Assembly (NCBI RefSeq): GCF_003865375.1
Contig: NZ_RQVS01000004.1
Location: 1 to 64,000, forward strand
DNA: 64,000 bases
Origin: Gulosibacter macacae
GTDB taxonomy: Bacteria > Actinomycetota > Actinomycetes > Actinomycetales > Microbacteriaceae
Reading direction: 5' to 3'
Of the stretch, positions 34,824-44,351 are shown piece by piece. The position numbers and the translations under genes are program-made. How positions within the stretch are numbered: position 1 is the first letter of the stretch; each line of letters begins with the position of its first letter. The notes under the pieces are model-generated. The model worked only from the letters and a program-made list of their open reading frames with translations, did not search any database and was not told the origin of the DNA.

Positions 34824-36164
34824 CTAGCTGCGCTGCATGGTGTCGGGGGCGCGCAACCACATCGCAATCGGTGCCACGAGTACGACGGAAGCGAGCCCGA
34901 ACGCCCAGGTGTAGCCGACCGAGTCGATGATGAGCCCGGCGACGATCGGGCCGAGGATCTGACCGACATCGGCTGACATTTGGAAAGTCGCGAGCGTCTT
35001 ACCGCCCGAGCGTTCCCGGCCAATGACATCGGCAACGGCCGCCTGCGTAGCCGGGGCCGCCAAGCCCGCGCCGAAGCCAGCGATCAGGCTCGCAACGAAG
35101 GCGAACCAGAGCGCACCGGTGACGGCGAACAGCACGAGCCCGACCGCCGCGATGAGTAGGCCCACCATGATGAGCGGACGACGGCCGATCCGGTCACTCG
35201 CGCGCCCGGCCCACTGCAATGAGAGGACATTACCGAGTGCCCCCGTGGCGACAATGGCACCCGCTGCCCACGGCTCCCCCGAGAGTAATTGGCTCACGAA
35301 CAGCGGCACGACCGCCGTCCGCATCCCCATATTTGCCCAGCCGTTCGCAAACCCAACCGAAAGCAGCGCCCGATAGCTCGGGAGCGCGAAGGCCTCGGCG
35401 AGCCGCATGGGCGGCAGCTTCGGCGCGTTCGTCGAATTCGCGTTCCGACCACGTCCGAGCATGATTGCGACAATGAGTGCCGCGATCACGAGACCGATGC
35501 CGTAAGCGATAAAGGGCACCTGCATCCCGATTTGGGCGAGAAGACCGCCGATGAAGGGGCCCGAGATGCCGCCGATGAGGAACATGCCGCCCCACATCGA
35601 CGAGACCCGGCCGCGCAGCGCCGGCGGCGAGTACTTCACGACCATCGAGGACGAGGCGATGGTGAACATCACTGAACCGATGCCGCCGAGGCCGCGGTAG
35701 ATGAGCAATTGCCAGTAGTCGGCGGCGAATGCGGTCGCGACTGATGAGAGCGCCACGATGAGCAGGCCCGTGACATACATTGGCCGCTCGCCGAAACGGT
35801 CGACGAGCGGGCCAGCGATGGGAGCACCAGCGAGGCGCATCACCGAGAACGCGGCGACCACGACGCTCACGAGCGTGGCGCCGACCCCAAACGAGTCGGC
35901 GAATTGCGGGAGCACCGGCACAATGAGGCCGAAGCCGACGGCGACAAAGAAGGTGGCGGCGAGGAGCGTCCAGATTTCAGCAGGGATGCGTTCGGTTGCG
36001 AGCGGTTTCCCCGCGTCGATCCGCTGAATTGGGATTGAGCCGGTTTCGAGCGATTCTGACTCCGCGAGGCGTTCGAAGCCGTCAGTGCGGGCGTCGTCGC
36101 CGCGCTTGTCGGCGTTGCGGTCAGACATTGACGCCTCAGACATTGGCCCGTCAGACATTGACAT
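34824..36164 (-). CDS. MFS transporter
   Basis: The 446-residue protein has a hydrophilic N-terminus of about 60 residues and 12 predicted TM helices. It has motif A-like DRFGERPMYVTG after TM2 and a second copy DRIGRRPLIMVG after TM8, typical of drug/proton antiporters. The N-terminus is encoded by three near-repeats of TCAGACATTG (36122-36165), giving MSMSDGP-MSEAS-MSD and three possible start codons; the true start is uncertain by up to 12 residues. It overlaps the small upstream gene by 14 nt. Confidence 0.88.
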   Translation of the reverse strand: MSMSDGPMSEASMSDRNADKRGDDARTDGFERLAESESLETGSIPIQRIDAGKPLATERIPAEIWTLLAATFFVAVGFGLIVPVLPQFADSFGVGATLVSVVVAAFSVMRLAGAPIAGPLVDRFGERPMYVTGLLIVALSSVATAFAADYWQLLIYRGLGGIGSVMFTIASSSMVVKYSPPALRGRVSSMWGGMFLIGGISGPFIGGLLAQIGMQVPFIAYGIGLVIAALIVAIMLGRGRNANSTNAPKLPPMRLAEAFALPSYRALLSVGFANGWANMGMRTAVVPLFVSQLLSGEPWAAGAIVATGALGNVLSLQWAGRASDRIGRRPLIMVGLLIAAVGLVLFAVTGALWFAFVASLIAGFGAGLAAPATQAAVADVIGRERSGGKTLATFQMSADVGQILGPIVAGLIIDSVGYTWAFGLASVVLVAPIAMWLRAPDTMQRS

Positions 36165-36441
36165 TGTGCGGTGGCACGTTTTCTATCAGCGCCGCGTCGT
36201 TCGAGCCCGAAGCTTCGTCGCGTCGCACGACAGTGGTGTCGTCGTCGAACACCACCTCGGCATCGCCCCAGCTATCACTGCGATCTTCGGCAGCGAGCAC
36301 CGCGTTAATTCGCTCTGGCTCGCCAGCGCGTGCCGGGATGCGCTGCGGCGTGGGATCAGCGCCGGGTACCGGTGCGGTGGTGACGCGTCGACGTGGTCGC
36401 GACATGCTGCCTCGATTCGGATGCGCTGAAGAGTCGTTCAC
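36151..36441 (-). CDS. Small conserved hypothetical protein
   Basis: The 96-residue protein has a basic start (MSRPRRRVTTAPVPG after 12 residues) and an acidic middle, and ends in ENVPPHNVNV. A basic N-terminus and a PPH-type ending recur in small unannotated actinobacterial proteins encoded beside transport or helicase genes (recall, not searched). It sits between the 1410-residue protein and the MFS gene on the same strand and overlaps the MFS start. Translation is plausible but unproven. Confidence 0.5.
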   Translation of the reverse strand: MNDSSAHPNRGSMSRPRRRVTTAPVPGADPTPQRIPARAGEPERINAVLAAEDRSDSWGDAEVVFDDDTTVVRRDEASGSNDAALIENVPPHNVNV

Positions 36442-36495
36442 TGACCATAACCCTGGTCTGGGGCTGGGTATTCCGCAGCGTCTATTCCGCAGGGT

Positions 36496-39400
36496 CTATT
36501 CCGCGGCGGGGAGTGCGAGCCGCTCCCCCGCATCCTCGAGCTCGGTGGCCACCTCGGCCTCGGCGGCGGGCAGTTCGCCAGCTGCCGGCACCCGTTCCTC
36601 CGGCAGCGGCACCTCGAGCGCAATGGCGATGCGACGCGCGACCGCGGCCGGATCGGCAAAGAGTTCGAAGGCGTGCACGCGCAGGTAGTACCAACCGAGG
36701 CGCTTGAGCAGCTCTGGCCGCAAGCGCAGCTGGTCGCGCAGGGTCGGTGAGGCGAGCATCCTGTGCGCATCGAGATCGATGGCAATGGCGCGCGAACCAT
36801 ACGAGGCCGCGAGCGGAATGTGGCCGCGGTAGTCGCGGTCGACCCGCATCCCGAGCGCCGAGAGTCGGCGCGCCAGGTCAACGAGCATCGGGGCGTGCGA
36901 TTCGTCGAGCTCCTCGGTTTGCCCTGGGCGTTCGGTGCGCTGCTCAAGTTCGTGCAGAATCTCAGCGAGCTCGATGGTGCCCGCGGTCATGCGGCTGAGG
37001 TCGAGCTGGTCGGGGCGCACGCAGCTCACAATCACGAGCGAGCGGCGGGCACGGGTCATGGCGACCGCGAGCGCGCGCTCGCCGAGCGGCGTTGCGAGCA
37101 CGCCGAACTCTGAGAGCACCCGGCCGTGCGGCGTGATGCCGTAGCCGAGCGAGAAGATCACGCGGTCGCGGGCGAGCGCCGAGGCCTGCTCAATGGTGGT
37201 CACGATGAACGGCTCGCGGCGAGCACCGGTAAAGAAGTCGACGACCTCAGTGCGGTGCGTCATTGCCGACCACACCGCCTGTTCCACGCGCTGGGCGTGG
37301 GTTGCCGAGGCTGAGATGACCATGAGCGACTCGCGCGGGCGGTGAATGGCGTGGTCGAGCACGAGTTCTACCACGCGGGTGACCTCGGCGTCAGTTGCCT
37401 CGACGGCGCCGGTGCGTGGGTCGGGCATCCCGGTGCCATCGGGCACATACGAGAACGTGAGCGAGGAGTGGCCGAGGAAGGCACCCGCCCACGGCATCGA
37501 TTCGAGACGGCCACCGTAGAAACGCTGGTTGACAAGTTCAACGAGGTCTTCCCCACCGGCCCGGTACGAGCGGGTGAGCGACATGGTCGGCAGAAATTCG
37601 GCGAGGCGTGCGTAGACCGAGTCGGCGACCCGGCTCGCGACGGTCGCGGCGTCAAGCCCCCGAGCTGGATGCGATTCGGTACGCGGGCGCACCGCGATCG
37701 TAAACTCGGCGGGCGTCTGCGTCGCCGGGTCACCAAAGGCGACCACCTGACGGGCGCGTCGGATTGCAGCCACAGCCTCTGCGGTCGACATATCGGCGGC
37801 GTCGACAAGCAGCACCGTGTCGAACTGGATGCGGTCGTCAATGCGCGGCACATCGTAGGGGCTCGCGAGCCACACCTGGGCAATCGAGCGCGAGAGTCGA
37901 GCCGCGCTGTCGACGAGCAGGCGCGAACTCACGCCGGGCGCGCGCAAGAGCTCACGCAGCGCCTCAGCCTCATCGGCCTGGTCGACGAGGTCGACCTTCC
38001 AAGTCTGCGCGAGCTGCCAGACGAGCTGGTTCGCGCTCGACTCAGTGTGGGCCTGGTCGACAAGACGGAAGTCGTTTTCAATGCGCGTAAGCACGCGAGT
38101 GTTCGCGTTGAGGAGCGCCTTCTGCTCCTGCAACTGAATCTCGAGCACCGATTGCCACCAGGCCTGCTCGAGCTCATCGGCAACCTCATCGCCCTCAATG
38201 TGACGTTCGAGGAGGTCAGCAAGAAGAGGCCCGAGCCCCTGACCGCGCAATTCGTCGGCGAGGCGCAGGCGCTCGACCGTGGTCTCAAGCACCTCCGATT
38301 CGGCCGCGAATCCGTCGAGGCGCTCATCGAGTTCGGCGATCGGAGTGTCGGCGATCGTGACCTCACCCGCATCCGAGAGCAGTTCATCCAGCGGTTGCAT
38401 GAGCGCCGCGACCGCACGATAGTTACCACGCACCTGCTCGATACCCGTCGGCACATTCGGTAGCGCGCCGTCGGCGACGAAGCGGTGCCAGAGGATGCGC
38501 TGGCGGTGCACATACTTCAGCGATTCGTGCAGGTCGTTGACGCTCACGCCCGGGCGCACGAGTTCGCGGGCGACGACGCGCAATTCGCGGCGTCGCGCGG
38601 CCGGCATATCGCTACCTTCGCGGCGTCCGCCGGTCGCCTCGATAAGTTGCGGCAGATCGGCGTCGAACACCTCGTTCGAGAACCGATCGAGCGTTTCACG
38701 GATGTCGGCGAGCAGGCGCAGGTAGACGCCGAGCTGGGCGAATGACTCGGGCGGGCGCAGATTGGTTTGACCGACAATGCCGCGGCCCGCGTTGATGACC
38801 TCGGCGACGCGACCATCGGCGAGTTCGCGCGCGGTGGCGTGGGTGCGGGCGACCTCATCGGTCGACGAGAACGCAACCGAGTACCAGGGCGAGTCATCGG
38901 GGCCGTAGCGGAAAGCACCGAGGCGTCCGAGTTCTTGCAATTGCGCGGCCGCTGCCTTGCGCGCTTCGGGGTCGGCCAGGCGGCCGAGGGTGTCGCGTTC
39001 GAGGCGCGCGGTGGTTGACGGCGGCACATCGAGGAGTTCGAGCCGACTCAGCGCCTCGAGCACGTCAAAGGGTGAAACTCCGAATTCCGGCGTCTTCGCC
39101 GCGAGTGCGGCGCGATAGTCGGCGAGCACATGCCGCAGCCGCACGAGCGCATCGTCGAGTTCGCCGGTTGCCGGTCGTTCTGCACGCTCATTGCGGGCAA
39201 TCGCCGCGACGGTATCGCGGCGCAGGGTGCGCGGTGTGACGGCGAGACCATCGAGGCCGACCGCGCGCAGGCGGCTGCGAATCGCACGAACCGAGGCGGC
39301 CCGCGGCGTCACCACGAGCACCCGCTTGTCGCGGTCGACGAGTTGCCCGATGGTGTTCACCACGGTTTGCGTCAGACCGGTTCCGGGCAGGGTCTCGACA

Positions 39401-40728
39401 ACGAGGTTCGTGCCGCCGAGTACCGCGTCGATGACTCGCTCCTGCTCGGTGTCGGCGTCGAGGAGCAGTCGGTCGGCGGCCGGGTCGCGGCGGTCAGGGT
39501 CAATGCTCGTCTCAGTGCGGGCCGCGCCACGCAATCGGGCGCGCAGGTCACCGTCACCGGCGAGGGCATCAAGTACCGGATGCGCAAGCGCCGCGCCCTC
39601 AGCATCGAGACTGAGCTGCTCAGCGACATCGCCAAAGGTCGAGAGGGCCGCGCGCGCATCGACGAGGAACCCCGGGAGGATGCCGGCAGCTGCCCGCAGT
39701 GCTTCGAAGCCCGATTCGGGCAGGAGCGTATCGCCATCGCCCGCAGCCTCAAGCAGTTCGCTCGCGCGCACGGTGATGCCGTCATCGTGGAGCGCGCGCA
39801 GGAGCGCAACGTTTGGGTGGAGGCGTCCGCGCAGGCGCACCTCGTAGTCGCGGCCGAGGCGACGCAGGGTGGCGGCGCGGAGGAAGACGGGGCTGCGCAT
39901 TTCGCCGCCGGTCGTCGTCCAAGAGGCAAGCCCGATCGCGAGCTGCACACAGCTGAGCCCGCGCGCCGACTCGAGTTCGGCACCCTTCTGCGCGACGAGA
40001 TCTGCTGCATCCAGGGCATTTCGGAACGCGAGCGGTTCGCGCAGGAGGCTCGTAAGCATGACCGGTCGGCCAGCGAGGAGCGTCGCCACACCCGAAGGGT
40101 GGGCGGTCGTGAGATCAACATAGGTGCCGCGGTCGCCGCGGAAGTTGCGCAGCGCGCTCGGGCCACCGAGCGCGGCGATTTCCTCGCGCCAACGACGACG
40201 GGCCGCCTCGAGGTCTGGGGCGATTTCGGTGGGGAGATCGTCGTCGTCAGTTTCGGGCTCGGCGTCTGCCTCAGGGCCTGCCTCAGCGGCCGGCGCATCC
40301 GGTGCTTCAGCATCGCTCGCCGTGGTTTCGGCAGGAGCGCCCTCGACGCGGCGCAGGTTGAGCGGCGCGAAGGGGTTCACCGGTTCGGCGGCAGACTCGG
40401 CGGCAGGCTTCGTCTCAGCGTTGGCGTTGACGGCGCCGACGGGTGCGTCGAGGTCGATATCGACCTCAGCATCCTCGCGCTGACCGCGGGTCGCGAGGGC
40501 CTGGTCAACCCAGCCACCCGGATGCTCACCAACCTCGACACCGTCGCTCAGGTCGCGATCGCGGGCCCGCTCGAATTCAATCTCTTGGGTCTCGTGATCG
40601 CGCGTCTGATCATCCGGCGACGCTGACGGCGTGTCGTCGGAACTATTGCGCTTGCGAAAGAGACCCCACACGCTGTTCAACATAGGCGAGAGTGCCGCGC
40701 GTGGCCGGGAGCTTGGCGGGAGTTTCAT
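36496..40728 (-). CDS. Giant helicase-like protein with degenerate ATPase motifs and C-terminal nuclease-like domain
   Basis: The 1410-residue protein has a disordered acidic N-terminus (1-175), an unknown region (175-420), an SF1 DNA2/NAM7-like helicase core (about 420-1240) and a PD-(D/E)xK-type end resembling the REase_MTES_1575 domain (about 1270-1370; AASYGSRAIAIDLDAHRML and RPELLKRLGWYYLRVHAFELF). The Walker A segment reads PGTGLTQT (448-455), without the Lys, and the Walker B position reads LLVDAADMS instead of DEAS. ATP hydrolysis is therefore doubtful. Later helicase motifs are present (TMSLTRSYRA and ALAVAMTRARRSLVI). It is probably a DNA-binding or defence-related protein; function unknown. 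The start at 40728 has an AGGGA site. Confidence 0.8.
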   Translation of the reverse strand: MKLPPSSRPRAALSPMLNSVWGLFRKRNSSDDTPSASPDDQTRDHETQEIEFERARDRDLSDGVEVGEHPGGWVDQALATRGQREDAEVDIDLDAPVGAVNANAETKPAAESAAEPVNPFAPLNLRRVEGAPAETTASDAEAPDAPAAEAGPEADAEPETDDDDLPTEIAPDLEAARRRWREEIAALGGPSALRNFRGDRGTYVDLTTAHPSGVATLLAGRPVMLTSLLREPLAFRNALDAADLVAQKGAELESARGLSCVQLAIGLASWTTTGGEMRSPVFLRAATLRRLGRDYEVRLRGRLHPNVALLRALHDDGITVRASELLEAAGDGDTLLPESGFEALRAAAGILPGFLVDARAALSTFGDVAEQLSLDAEGAALAHPVLDALAGDGDLRARLRGAARTETSIDPDRRDPAADRLLLDADTEQERVIDAVLGGTNLVVETLPGTGLTQTVVNTIGQLVDRDKRVLVVTPRAASVRAIRSRLRAVGLDGLAVTPRTLRRDTVAAIARNERAERPATGELDDALVRLRHVLADYRAALAAKTPEFGVSPFDVLEALSRLELLDVPPSTTARLERDTLGRLADPEARKAAAAQLQELGRLGAFRYGPDDSPWYSVAFSSTDEVARTHATARELADGRVAEVINAGRGIVGQTNLRPPESFAQLGVYLRLLADIRETLDRFSNEVFDADLPQLIEATGGRREGSDMPAARRRELRVVARELVRPGVSVNDLHESLKYVHRQRILWHRFVADGALPNVPTGIEQVRGNYRAVAALMQPLDELLSDAGEVTIADTPIAELDERLDGFAAESEVLETTVERLRLADELRGQGLGPLLADLLERHIEGDEVADELEQAWWQSVLEIQLQEQKALLNANTRVLTRIENDFRLVDQAHTESSANQLVWQLAQTWKVDLVDQADEAEALRELLRAPGVSSRLLVDSAARLSRSIAQVWLASPYDVPRIDDRIQFDTVLLVDAADMSTAEAVAAIRRARQVVAFGDPATQTPAEFTIAVRPRTESHPARGLDAATVASRVADSVYARLAEFLPTMSLTRSYRAGGEDLVELVNQRFYGGRLESMPWAGAFLGHSSLTFSYVPDGTGMPDPRTGAVEATDAEVTRVVELVLDHAIHRPRESLMVISASATHAQRVEQAVWSAMTHRTEVVDFFTGARREPFIVTTIEQASALARDRVIFSLGYGITPHGRVLSEFGVLATPLGERALAVAMTRARRSLVIVSCVRPDQLDLSRMTAGTIELAEILHELEQRTERPGQTEELDESHAPMLVDLARRLSALGMRVDRDYRGHIPLAASYGSRAIAIDLDAHRMLASPTLRDQLRLRPELLKRLGWYYLRVHAFELFADPAAVARRIAIALEVPLPEERVPAAGELPAAEAEVATELEDAGERLALPAAE

Positions 40729-40780
40729 GCATCCCTACTGTCGCCACGTCGTGCCGTGACGCCGGTACCATTGGTGGGCC

Positions 40781-40855
40781 GCCTCCGTAGCTCAGTGGAT
40801 AGAGCATCCCTCTCCTAAAGGGAAGGCGCGGGTTCGATCCCCGCCGGGGGCACCA
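40781..40855 (+). tRNA. tRNA-Arg (anticodon CCT)
   Basis: A complete cloverleaf: acceptor GCCTCCG with CGGGGGC, D-arm GCTCAGTGGATAGAGC, anticodon stem TCCCT/AGGGA with loop CTCCTAA, and T-arm GGGTTCGATCC. CCA is encoded (40853-40855). Anticodon CCT reads AGG. Confidence 0.95.
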
Positions 40856-40877
40856 TGCGGTTCTCGACGCGGAAAGA

Positions 40878-40925
40878 GCTTCGCCCGTTCGATCTTCCAG
40901 CCCTGGCTGATCGAACGGGCGAAGC
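40878..40925. terminator. Terminator between tRNA-Arg and the ALDH gene
   Basis: Perfect 17-bp arms (GCTTCGCCCGTTCGATC at 40878-40894 and its complement at 40909-40925) enclose a 14-nt loop. It can serve both converging genes. Confidence 0.8.
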
Positions 40926-40952
40926 CCAGTATGGCGGAGTGCTCCTGAGGTG

Positions 40953-42365
40953 CTACCAGGAGATCACATGCGGCTGCGATACGGCCTTGAGGCCGTCCAC
41001 ACCGAACTCGAGGCCGTAGCCCGACTGCTTCGCACCGCCGAAGGGCACGCGCGGGTCAATGGCGCCGTGCTTGTTGATCCAGGTGGTGCCGGCTTCGAGG
41101 CGGCTCGCGACCTTGATCGCCTCGTCGCGGTTGCTCGACCACACCGATGATCCGAGGCCGACGTCGAGAGCGTTCGCCTGCTCGATCACCTCGTCGAGGT
41201 TCGAGTACTTGATGATCGGCAGCGCCGGGCCGAACTGCTCCTCGGCAACGAGCGGGTTGTCGTTGTCGATGTCGGCGACGAGCGTCGTCGGGTAGAAGTA
41301 GCCGGGTGCGTCGTGGTCGGGGTTGCCGCCGACGAGGATGCGGGCGCCCGAGTCACGAGCCGCGTCAACGAGGCGGGTGACCACGTCGTACTGGCCCTTG
41401 TTCTGCAGCGGACCGAGCACATTCTGTTCGTCGAGACCCGGACCCATTGGCATCTGCTGGGCCACCTCGACGAGCGCGTCGCAGACCGCGTCATAGACGT
41501 CTTCGTGCACGTAGAGGCGCTTGAGCGCGGCACAGGTCTGGCCGGTGTTGATGAAGGCACCCCAGAAGAGATCTTGGGCAATGGCTTTCGGGTCGACATC
41601 GGGCAGCACGATGCCGGCGTCATTGCCGCCGAGTTCGAGGGTGAGGCGGGCGACGTTGTCAGCGGCATCACGAGCGATGATGCGGCCAACCTCGGTCGAA
41701 CCGGTGAACATGACCTTGCCAATGCGCGGGTCAGTGGTGAGTGCCTGGGCGTCCTTGGCACCAGCGGGCACGACGACGAGCACGTCTTCTGGGAGCACCT
41801 CGTTCATCACGGCGGCAAGTGCGAGCACCGAAAGCGCCGTCGACGAGGCCGGCTTTGAGACGACCGTATTGCCCATCTTGAGCGAAGGAGCCCACTGCCA
41901 GATGGCGATCATCATCGGCCAGTTCCAGGGGTTGATCGCCGAGACGACGCCGATCGGTCCGTAGTGGAGCTCCGAACGGCCCGACTCGTCATCGACGAGC
42001 ACCTCGGGTTCGAGTGCGAACGCCGCGTTCGCGCGCAACCAGGCGGCGCAGGCGCCAACCTCAAAGCGAGCGTTCGGGCCGTTAAGCGGCTTGCCCTGTT
42101 CGCGCGAGAGCAGTTCGGCAAGCGGCTCGGCCGCAGCCTCGATCGCGTCGGCGGCGGCGTTGAGGAGGCCGTTGCGTTCCTCCATCGAACGTGCGGCCCA
42201 GGCGGGCTGTGCGGCTGCGACGCGGTCAATCGCGGCGTCGACATCAGCCGCGGTAACCTGCGGCACGCGGGCGAACGCTTCGCCGGTCGAGGGGTCAATG
42301 GCGTCGCGGCCGCCTTCGGCGGGCTGAATCGCGGCGAGCAGGTCGTCGATAGTCTGGAAAGACAT
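40953..42365 (-). CDS. NAD(P)-dependent aldehyde dehydrogenase
   Basis: The 470-residue ALDH has the catalytic Cys in NTGQTCAALKRLYV, the base Glu in LTLELGGNDAGIV and the cofactor-binding INPWNWPMMIAIWQ. It is typical of the broad succinate-semialdehyde/betaine-aldehyde group; the substrate is not defined. It stands alone, with its promoter in 42366-42616, a region shared with the divergent AIM24-family gene. Confidence 0.92.
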   Translation of the reverse strand: MSFQTIDDLLAAIQPAEGGRDAIDPSTGEAFARVPQVTAADVDAAIDRVAAAQPAWAARSMEERNGLLNAAADAIEAAAEPLAELLSREQGKPLNGPNARFEVGACAAWLRANAAFALEPEVLVDDESGRSELHYGPIGVVSAINPWNWPMMIAIWQWAPSLKMGNTVVSKPASSTALSVLALAAVMNEVLPEDVLVVVPAGAKDAQALTTDPRIGKVMFTGSTEVGRIIARDAADNVARLTLELGGNDAGIVLPDVDPKAIAQDLFWGAFINTGQTCAALKRLYVHEDVYDAVCDALVEVAQQMPMGPGLDEQNVLGPLQNKGQYDVVTRLVDAARDSGARILVGGNPDHDAPGYFYPTTLVADIDNDNPLVAEEQFGPALPIIKYSNLDEVIEQANALDVGLGSSVWSSNRDEAIKVASRLEAGTTWINKHGAIDPRVPFGGAKQSGYGLEFGVDGLKAVSQPHVISW

Positions 42366-42616
42366 GTGGGGTGGCCTCTCTTCGTTGAGCGCGGCGCGCG
42401 ATCGCGCCTTTCAGCGAGGCTAAGCGAGCGACCTGCGTGCAAACAATGACGGACGGACCGTCGGGCGCGAACAAACAAGGGCCGTGCAGTGGCGGGCAAT
42501 TGGGATGCGGATCGCTCCGAAGAATTCGTCCCGGCATCATCCTTGCGGGCGAGTTGCTCACGCCAAATCAGGAGCAGAATCAATCTGTTTCGCATTCCTA
42601 CGTCTCGGAGACCATC

Positions 42617-43285
42617 ATGCGCAGTCCTATCTTTGACCAGGCCAACCATCGCGACCCGGCCACCGACCGCTGGGTCCTCGAGTCGCCGAAGCTGCTGCGA
42701 CTCGGTTTCGGCCCGGATGCTATCGCCCAGAAGGGTGCGATGGTCGCCTACCGCGGTCAGCTCGACTTCGCCCACCAGGGTTCGAAGGGTATGGGCCAGT
42801 TCCTCAAGAAGCAGTTCACCGGTGAAGGCAAGAACCTCATGCGCGTGAGCGGCCAGGGTGAAGCGTGGCTCGCGAAGACCGCGCAAGAGATCTTCATGAT
42901 GGAACTCGAAAACGAAGGCCTCACGCTCAACACCGACCACGTGCTCGCCTTCGATGCCTCGCTCAACTACGAGCCGCGCATGATCGGCAACGCCGGCATG
43001 CTCGCTGGCGGCCTGTTCAACCTCGAAGTGGGCGGCACAGGCACGCTCGCGGTGCTCAGCGACGGTGTGCCGCTCGTGCTCGATGCTTCGCAGATGCCCG
43101 TCTACACCGATCCGCAGGCAACTGTGTGCTGGTCAGCGAACCTCACCCCGACCATCAAGAACGACTTCAAGATGGGCGCGCTCATTGGTCGCGGTTCGGG
43201 TGAGTCGTTCCAGCTCGCCTTCCACGGTCCCGGCTTCGTGGTGATTCAGCCGAGCGAGGGCTACCCATACGTCCCCGCGGGCTAG
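42617..43285 (+). CDS. AIM24 family protein
   Basis: The 222-residue protein is a beta-rich AIM24/TraI-like protein (DUF124). Typical signatures are KNLMRVSGQGEAWLA, GTLAVLSDGVPLVLD and GESFQLAFHGPGFVVIQPSEGYP. The family is widespread, with no settled biochemical function in bacteria. The ATG at 42617 has a GGAG site; the frame is open to 42437 but the extra residues look spurious. It is followed 22 bp later by an SRPBCC gene. Confidence 0.85.
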   Translation: MRSPIFDQANHRDPATDRWVLESPKLLRLGFGPDAIAQKGAMVAYRGQLDFAHQGSKGMGQFLKKQFTGEGKNLMRVSGQGEAWLAKTAQEIFMMELENEGLTLNTDHVLAFDASLNYEPRMIGNAGMLAGGLFNLEVGGTGTLAVLSDGVPLVLDASQMPVYTDPQATVCWSANLTPTIKNDFKMGALIGRGSGESFQLAFHGPGFVVIQPSEGYPYVPAG

Positions 43286-43307
43286 CAACGCACCTAGACT
43301 GGCGGGC

Positions 43308-43832
43308 ATGTCGCAACAGCTTGAAGCTTCCGCGTGGGTGCCCCTCGATACCGAAACGGCGTTCGCGCTCGCCCACACGCTGGGTGACGACCGCACTGCC
43401 TGGGACTCCGAGGTCGAGTCACGCATGCTCATCCGTGCGCATCGTGAACTCGGCCCCGGAGCGCAGGTGTTTGAGCGCGTGGGCAATGGCCGCCGCGTCA
43501 TTGTCGAGGTCGATGTGTGGCACCCGGGCCAGCTCTCGAGCACGAAGCTGATCAAGGGGCCGTGGTGGCTCGCCGAATATGGCGAGGGCTGGCATGTGCG
43601 CCCCGACGAGGATGGCAGCCGGGTCACACTCAAGCTCACCTGGCGGCACGCGGCACCGCTGTTCGCCGACGCTGCCAGCGCGACGCTGCGTGCATCCTTG
43701 CGCGAGGAACTCGACCGGCGTATGGCCGACTTCGTCGTCGCGAGCGAGGATGCAACGCTCGTTTCCCGCGTGCGCGACCGGATGCGCTCGGGCGAACTCG
43801 CCCCCGGAGCCCGCCACCGCGAGCGGCGCTAG
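43308..43832 (+). CDS. SRPBCC-family protein
   Basis: The 174-residue protein has the polyketide-cyclase/START-like fold pattern: an N-terminal strand with WVPLDTETAFALAHTL, a central GQLSSTKLIKGPWWLAEYGEGW and a C-terminal helix SATLRASLREELDRRMADF. Such proteins bind small hydrophobic ligands; the role here is unknown. It is probably co-transcribed with the AIM24 gene. Confidence 0.75.
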   Translation: MSQQLEASAWVPLDTETAFALAHTLGDDRTAWDSEVESRMLIRAHRELGPGAQVFERVGNGRRVIVEVDVWHPGQLSSTKLIKGPWWLAEYGEGWHVRPDEDGSRVTLKLTWRHAAPLFADAASATLRASLREELDRRMADFVVASEDATLVSRVRDRMRSGELAPGARHRERR

Positions 43833-43842
43833 CACCGGCTCG

Positions 43843-44337
43843 CTACGCCGCCGGCAGATACGCCGACCACTCCGGCAGTTCGGTGTCGACACCGCGCATC
43901 TGCCAGGGTCGCGCCACCGGTGCCGCCGGCTGCCAGCGCAGGCGCCAGCCCATCTCTTCGGGCGTGCGATCACCCTTGACGTTGTTACAGCGCAGGCAGC
44001 AAGCGACGAGGTTCTCCCACGAGTCCACTCCCCCGCGTGAACGCGGCACCACGTGGTCAATCGTGTTCGCGAAGCGCTCGCAATAGGCGCAGCGGTGCTC
44101 ATCACGGCGCAACACGCCCTTGCGCGAGACAGGGGTGCGCTTCGCCATTGGCAGGCGCACATAGCGCGTGAGCAGAATCACTCGGGGTCGCGCGAATTGT
44201 GAGTGCGTCGCGCGCAGCGGATTCGCCTCGTCGGCTTCGAGCACTGCGGCCTTCCCTCCGAGTACCAGGATGAGGGCGCGGCGGTCACTGACCACGGCGA
44301 GCGGCTCGTAGCCGGCGTTGAGGACGAGGGTGCGCAT
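43843..44337 (-). CDS. HNH endonuclease
   Basis: The 164-residue protein starts MRTLVLNAGYEPLAVVS, the common opening of actinobacterial stand-alone HNH proteins. It carries a zinc-binding HNH motif: CAYCERFANTIDHVVPRSRGG, then WENLVACCLRCN. Cysteines in CxxC pairs flank the His/Asn/His core. The ATG at 44337 has an AAGGAA site. No restriction partner is near. The widespread occurrence of this subtype suggests a housekeeping DNA role, which is inference. Confidence 0.9.
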   Translation of the reverse strand: MRTLVLNAGYEPLAVVSDRRALILVLGGKAAVLEADEANPLRATHSQFARPRVILLTRYVRLPMAKRTPVSRKGVLRRDEHRCAYCERFANTIDHVVPRSRGGVDSWENLVACCLRCNNVKGDRTPEEMGWRLRWQPAAPVARPWQMRGVDTELPEWSAYLPAA

Positions 44338-44351
44338 GCGGTTCCTTCCGG

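Noticed and set aside
39130-40626. 498-codon plus-strand frame
   Set aside because: It is antisense to the large helicase-like gene, whose frame has recognisable helicase motifs.
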